Source: Winogradskyella_A sp963966315
GTDB taxonomy: Bacteria > Bacteroidota > Bacteroidia > Flavobacteriales > Flavobacteriaceae
Length of the DNA: 10,358 bases
Assembly: GCA_963966315.1 (NCBI GenBank)
Contig: CAWZYX010000107.1
Location: forward strand, 1-10,358
Direction: 5' to 3'
Shown: one piece after another, positions 7,884 through 10,358 of the stretch
Position numbering within the stretch: position 1 is the first letter of the stretch
How the letters are laid out: every line of letters starts with the position of its first letter
Made by a program: the position numbers and the translations under genes
Notes under the pieces: model-generated
Databases searched by the model: none
What the model was told of the DNA's origin: nothing
The model's input: only the letters and a program-made list of their open reading frames with translations

Positions 7884-9037
7884 TGCATAAACTGGAGTTT
7901 TCAATTCTTATTCTATTTTGTTATCAACTGGTTATGGGACAGAATTTGTCTGAGAATTCCACTGGATCCTTCACATTTACCCCTCAGGAACCTTTGAACA
8001 GGCCGCTTATTGAGGTTTTTTATCATATCCCTGAAGGCGATATAACCAGCATGCCAATCCTTATGTCCTTCCACGGAGCAGACAGAGATGGTGCCAATTA
8101 TCGAGATTTTTGGATAAATATGGCTAATGCAAATGGCTTCATGGTCTTTGCGCCTGAATTTTCATCTGATAATTATCCTGGCCTAGGTGATAACTATATC
8201 ATGTCTAATATTTTTGATGATGGTGATAATCCAAGTCCAGAAACATATAATGATCCGACTGAATGGACCTGTTCAGTTTTAGATCCGTTATTTGAATATG
8301 TAAAATCTGATTTTTCAGGAACACAGGTCGCCTATAGTGCATGGGGACACTCAGCGGGGGCACAGTTTTTACACCGCCTTTTTATGTATTTACCAAATAC
8401 GAAAATAAATGTTGCCATTTGCTCAAATGCAGGTTGGTATACGGTACCCGAGAATACAGTGTCCTACCCTTACGGCTTACTTCATGGTCAACTGCTCGAT
8501 TCTGATTTGATACATGCTTTTTCCAACAAACTCATTGTTCATCTTGGGGAAGAAGATACTATACCGAGTAGCGCTCCAGGGGGACCGAGAGATAATCCGA
8601 CTGTAAATGATCAACAAGGCTTACATCGACTAGAACGTGGACAATACTTTTTTAATACTAGCCAGTCTATTGCCCAAAATTTAAGTGTTCTTTTTAACTG
8701 GGAAAAACATGAAGTATCGGGAGTGGGTCATGACCCGCAATTAATGGCCAATGACGCTTTACAATATTTATTGCCCTTTTTGTTATCAACTGATACGGCG
8801 AATCAGAACTATTTTCAATTATATCCAAATCCAACTAATGGCAGATTGATTTATATAACTACTCCTAATGAGGATATAATTACTTTTGAAATATTCAATA
8901 TGCTAGGCGAGCAGTTGAAAAAAGCTTCTGTGCGACCTAACACAGAACTTGATGTATCGATATTGAAATCTGGTGTTTACATACTCAAGCTAGAACAGAA
9001 GAATTGTCAAATCACAAAAAAAATAGTTATAAATTAA
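7883..9037 (+). CDS. Secreted serine alpha/beta hydrolase (esterase or depolymerase-like) with T9SS sorting domain
   Basis: A 384-residue protein with three parts. A signal peptide covers residues 1-19 (cleavage VMG|QN). An alpha/beta hydrolase domain covers about 30-303. A type A T9SS C-terminal domain covers about 311-384 (LYPNPTNG, FEIFNMLGEQLKK, SGVYILKLEQ, TKKIVIN). The likely catalytic triad is S157 in GHSAG, D225 in LGEED and H283 in GVGHD; H64-G65 (FHGADRDG) is the likely oxyanion region. The motifs resemble the polyhydroxybutyrate depolymerase and feruloyl-esterase branch (LpqC-like), in which GHSAGAQF, SNAGWY and a late GxGH occur. Ester cleavage is the usual chemistry, although some relatives cleave amide polymers. 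The T9SS domain means it is placed on the cell surface or released. Its ATG overlaps the porin stop by one base, which ties it to the operon. The natural substrate is not identifiable from the sequence. Confidence 0.83.
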   Translation: MHKLEFSILILFCYQLVMGQNLSENSTGSFTFTPQEPLNRPLIEVFYHIPEGDITSMPILMSFHGADRDGANYRDFWINMANANGFMVFAPEFSSDNYPGLGDNYIMSNIFDDGDNPSPETYNDPTEWTCSVLDPLFEYVKSDFSGTQVAYSAWGHSAGAQFLHRLFMYLPNTKINVAICSNAGWYTVPENTVSYPYGLLHGQLLDSDLIHAFSNKLIVHLGEEDTIPSSAPGGPRDNPTVNDQQGLHRLERGQYFFNTSQSIAQNLSVLFNWEKHEVSGVGHDPQLMANDALQYLLPFLLSTDTANQNYFQLYPNPTNGRLIYITTPNEDIITFEIFNMLGEQLKKASVRPNTELDVSILKSGVYILKLEQKNCQITKKIVIN

Positions 9038-9045
9038 ATAGTTAT
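9021..9045 (+). repeat. Short direct repeat over the hydrolase stop codon
   Basis: The ten bases AAATAGTTAT occur at 9021-9030 and again at 9036-9045, separated by AAATT. The stop codon TAA (9035-9037) overlaps the second copy. The repeat is very AT-rich and forms no convincing terminator stem. It may be a chance or slippage product in the spacer after the operon. Confidence 0.4.
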
Positions 9046-9094
9046 TTATCTTTATTTTGGGTATTGATTACCATGCCAATTAAGTCTGATTCTT

Positions 9095-9102
9095 TACTTT
9101 TG
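9095..9102 (+). promoter_or_regulatory. Possible -7 promoter box before the LuxE-like gene
   Basis: TACTTTTG matches the Bacteroidota -7 consensus TAnnTTTG exactly. No TTTG element lies at the expected -33 distance; the nearest TTG is at 9064-9066, about ten bases too far. Transcription from this box would begin close to the GTG start codon at 9107, which would give a leaderless or nearly leaderless mRNA. An eight-base match with four free choices in AT-rich DNA is weak evidence. Confidence 0.25.
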
Positions 9103-9106
9103 ATGT

Positions 9107-10087
9107 GTGGATTTATCCGGTAACTTATTCAATATTTCGTCGGACTCAGATTTTGAGAAGACGATGATTGAGGTTTTTAATCAACAATTTAAAAACAATC
9201 TTATTTACAGGTCATTTTGTGATTTATTATATCTAAGCCCTTCAGACATCCACCAAATTGAAGACATACCCTTTCTTCCCATTTCCTTCTTCAAAAACAA
9301 AAAAGTGATCTCCGGAAATAAGAGCACGGAAATAATATTCAGTAGTTCAGGAACCACAGGGTCAAGCACGAGCAGACATCATGTTTCAGATTTAAGCATT
9401 TATGAACAAAGCTTCTTAAAAGCTTTCCAACATTTTTATGGGGCCCCGGAAGATTATGTCATTCTAGGCTTACTGCCCAGCTATCTTGAACGTGAGGATT
9501 CTTCCCTCGTTTACATGGTGGATACCTTCATAAGAAAGAGCCAGCACCCCAAAAGCGGATTCTATTTATTCAATCATGAAGAGCTCCATGAGACTCTTAT
9601 CGAACTTGAAGCCTCTCAAACAAAAACGCTACTGATTGGGGTTTCTTTTGCCCTGCTCGACTTCATTGAAAAATTCCCTCAACAATTAAAGCACACCATT
9701 GTCATGGAAACCGGAGGGATGAAAGGTCGGCGTAAAGAACTGATAAGAGAAGATCTGCATTCAATCCTCTGTGAGGGTTTTGGTGTAACACAAATTCACA
9801 GTGAATACGGCATGACCGAACTTTTGAGCCAGGCCTATTCCAAAGGAGATGGTATTTTTCATTGTCCGCCCTGGATGAAAGTATTAACCAGAGAAATGGA
9901 AGACCCTTTGAGCATCCAGAAAACTAATAAAACTGGCGGGCTAAACATTATTGATTTGGCCAATATTCATTCCTGCAGCTTTATTGCCACACAGGACTTA
10001 GGCAAGGTTCATGAGGATGGAAGTTTTGAAGTATTAGGCCGCTTTGATGATTCAGACATTCGTGGTTGTAACCTGATGGCCCTGTAG
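9107..10087 (+). CDS. LuxE-like acyl-adenylating enzyme (acyl-protein synthetase family)
   Basis: A 326-residue soluble protein of the LuxE/PaaK-related adenylate-forming group, which activates a carboxylic acid with ATP and passes it to an acceptor. It shows the ATP-binding loop SSSGTTGS (79-86), the core motif HSEYGMTELLSQAY (231-244), TQDLGK (295-300) and a final GRFDDSDIRGCNLM (311-324). It ends there, without the mobile C-terminal lysine subdomain of full acyl-CoA ligases, as is usual for this short form. The start is GTG 9107: a TGA at 9101-9103 closes the frame upstream, and residues from LFNIS onward match the usual N-terminus of flavobacterial members as I recall them. ATG at residue 20 would remove that conserved region. 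The 69-base gap from the operon suggests separate transcription. Two tandem stops (TAG, TAA) end the gene. The acid and acceptor are unknown; no luxC or luxD gene is beside it. Confidence 0.82.
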   Translation: MDLSGNLFNISSDSDFEKTMIEVFNQQFKNNLIYRSFCDLLYLSPSDIHQIEDIPFLPISFFKNKKVISGNKSTEIIFSSSGTTGSSTSRHHVSDLSIYEQSFLKAFQHFYGAPEDYVILGLLPSYLEREDSSLVYMVDTFIRKSQHPKSGFYLFNHEELHETLIELEASQTKTLLIGVSFALLDFIEKFPQQLKHTIVMETGGMKGRRKELIREDLHSILCEGFGVTQIHSEYGMTELLSQAYSKGDGIFHCPPWMKVLTREMEDPLSIQKTNKTGGLNIIDLANIHSCSFIATQDLGKVHEDGSFEVLGRFDDSDIRGCNLMAL

Positions 10088-10146
10088 TAACAGATGCTTC
10101 ATACATCTGATGAGATCGATTGAAACACGCGTTCTTTTTATCGCTT

Positions 10147-10358
10147 TTAAACTGCCTTGATGATGTAGGTATTGCGTTTTCCTTTGTTCAGCACCACATA
10201 TTTTCCATTGATCAGGTCTTTACGAGTCAGCATATAGTCGTCCTTAACTTTATTTTTGTTAACGCTCACTGAATTCTCTTTAAGAGCTCGGCGGGCTTCT
10301 CCGTTTGATTTTTAAAATTGGGTTTTAGCCGTTAAAGCGGCCATCATATCCACGCCCC
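10147..10358 (-). pseudogene. tyrS: Tyrosyl-tRNA synthetase C-terminal end (S4 domain) with an in-frame stop; 5' part outside the window
   Basis: The reverse strand encodes GVDMMAALTAKTQF, then a TAA (10312-10314), then KSNGEARRALKENSVSVN and onward to LINGKYVVLNKGKRN and a final TAA at 10147-10149. SNGEARRALKENSVSVNKNKV is a clear match to the tRNA-binding S4-like C-terminal domain of bacterial TyrRS (residues beyond the catalytic core). The reading frame is kept across the internal stop, and the family has leucine (FLKSNGEARR) exactly there, so one T-to-A change in TTA would explain it. If real, the enzyme would lose its S4 domain, about 54 residues. Because tyrS is usually essential, a sequencing error or a second redundant copy is as likely as true decay. 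The gene converges on the LuxE-like gene, with 59 bases between them. Confidence 0.75.

Larger units (their letters stand above)
135..9037 (+). other. Candidate seven-gene operon
   Basis: Seven genes in the same direction are separated by 7, 1, 10, 1, 11 and -1 bases, with no terminator-like hairpin seen between them. A hairpin precedes the run, and the next gene after it is 69 bases away. Six of the seven products are exported or sit in a membrane, which fits one uptake and breakdown pathway. No TAnnTTTG-type Bacteroidota promoter was found in the 68 bases ahead of the first gene, so the transcript may begin inside the preceding gene or read through the hairpin. Confidence 0.7.

Noticed and set aside
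9103..9123. ATG at 9103 as start of the LuxE-like gene
   Set aside because: It is in another frame and meets a TAA after six codons. The conserved protein is in the frame of GTG 9107.
9107..10087. Bioluminescence operon (lux) because of the LuxE-like gene
   Set aside because: No luxA, luxB, luxC or luxD gene is nearby, and lone LuxE-like genes are common in non-luminous Bacteroidota.
10091..10109. Six-base inverted repeat (CAGATG / CATCTG) after the LuxE-like gene as a terminator
   Set aside because: The position is right for a terminator between convergent genes, but the stem is short and is not followed by a T-run, so it is not better than chance.

Overview
The window looks like chromosomal DNA of a Bacteroidota bacterium, most likely a marine member of the Flavobacteriaceae. 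The reasons are type IX secretion system (T9SS) C-terminal sorting tails at both ends of the main gene run, a lipoprotein with an acidic stretch right after its lipid cysteine, Porin_O_P-type outer-membrane barrels, AT-rich DNA without clear Shine-Dalgarno sites, and a LuxE-like adenylating enzyme of a kind common in this group.

Layout. Positions 1-66 are the last codons of a T9SS-secreted protein, followed by a strong hairpin (87-114) that probably ends its transcript. From 135 to 9037 there are seven genes on the + strand, separated by at most 11 bases or overlapping by one. In order they are: a surface lipoprotein (Calx-beta, calcium-loop and lamin-tail regions), a DcuC-family C4-dicarboxylate transporter, an isoaspartyl-dipeptidase (IadA)-like metallohydrolase, an outer-membrane porin, an exported M14 zinc carboxypeptidase, a second paralogous porin, and a secreted serine alpha/beta hydrolase with a T9SS sorting domain. 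A LuxE-like acyl-adenylating enzyme follows at 9107-10087. The C-terminal end of tyrosyl-tRNA synthetase lies on the - strand at 10147-10358 and carries an in-frame stop codon.

How the genes may work together. The spacing suggests one operon that handles a substrate from outside the cell inward: surface binding and hydrolysis (lipoprotein, T9SS hydrolase), passage through the outer membrane (two porins), periplasmic trimming (M14 carboxypeptidase), passage through the inner membrane (DcuC-like) and final cleavage of an aspartyl or other C4-dicarboxyl amide (IadA-like). No SusC/SusD pair is present. The IadA-like protein keeps all metal ligands but appears to differ from the E. coli enzyme at two substrate-recognition positions (Glu77 to Lys, Ser289 to Gly), so its true substrate may not be an ordinary beta-aspartyl dipeptide. 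The pathway is inferred; the gene families are well supported.

No stretch longer than about 70 bases lacks a gene. No tRNA, rRNA, CRISPR array, insertion sequence or phage gene was seen.
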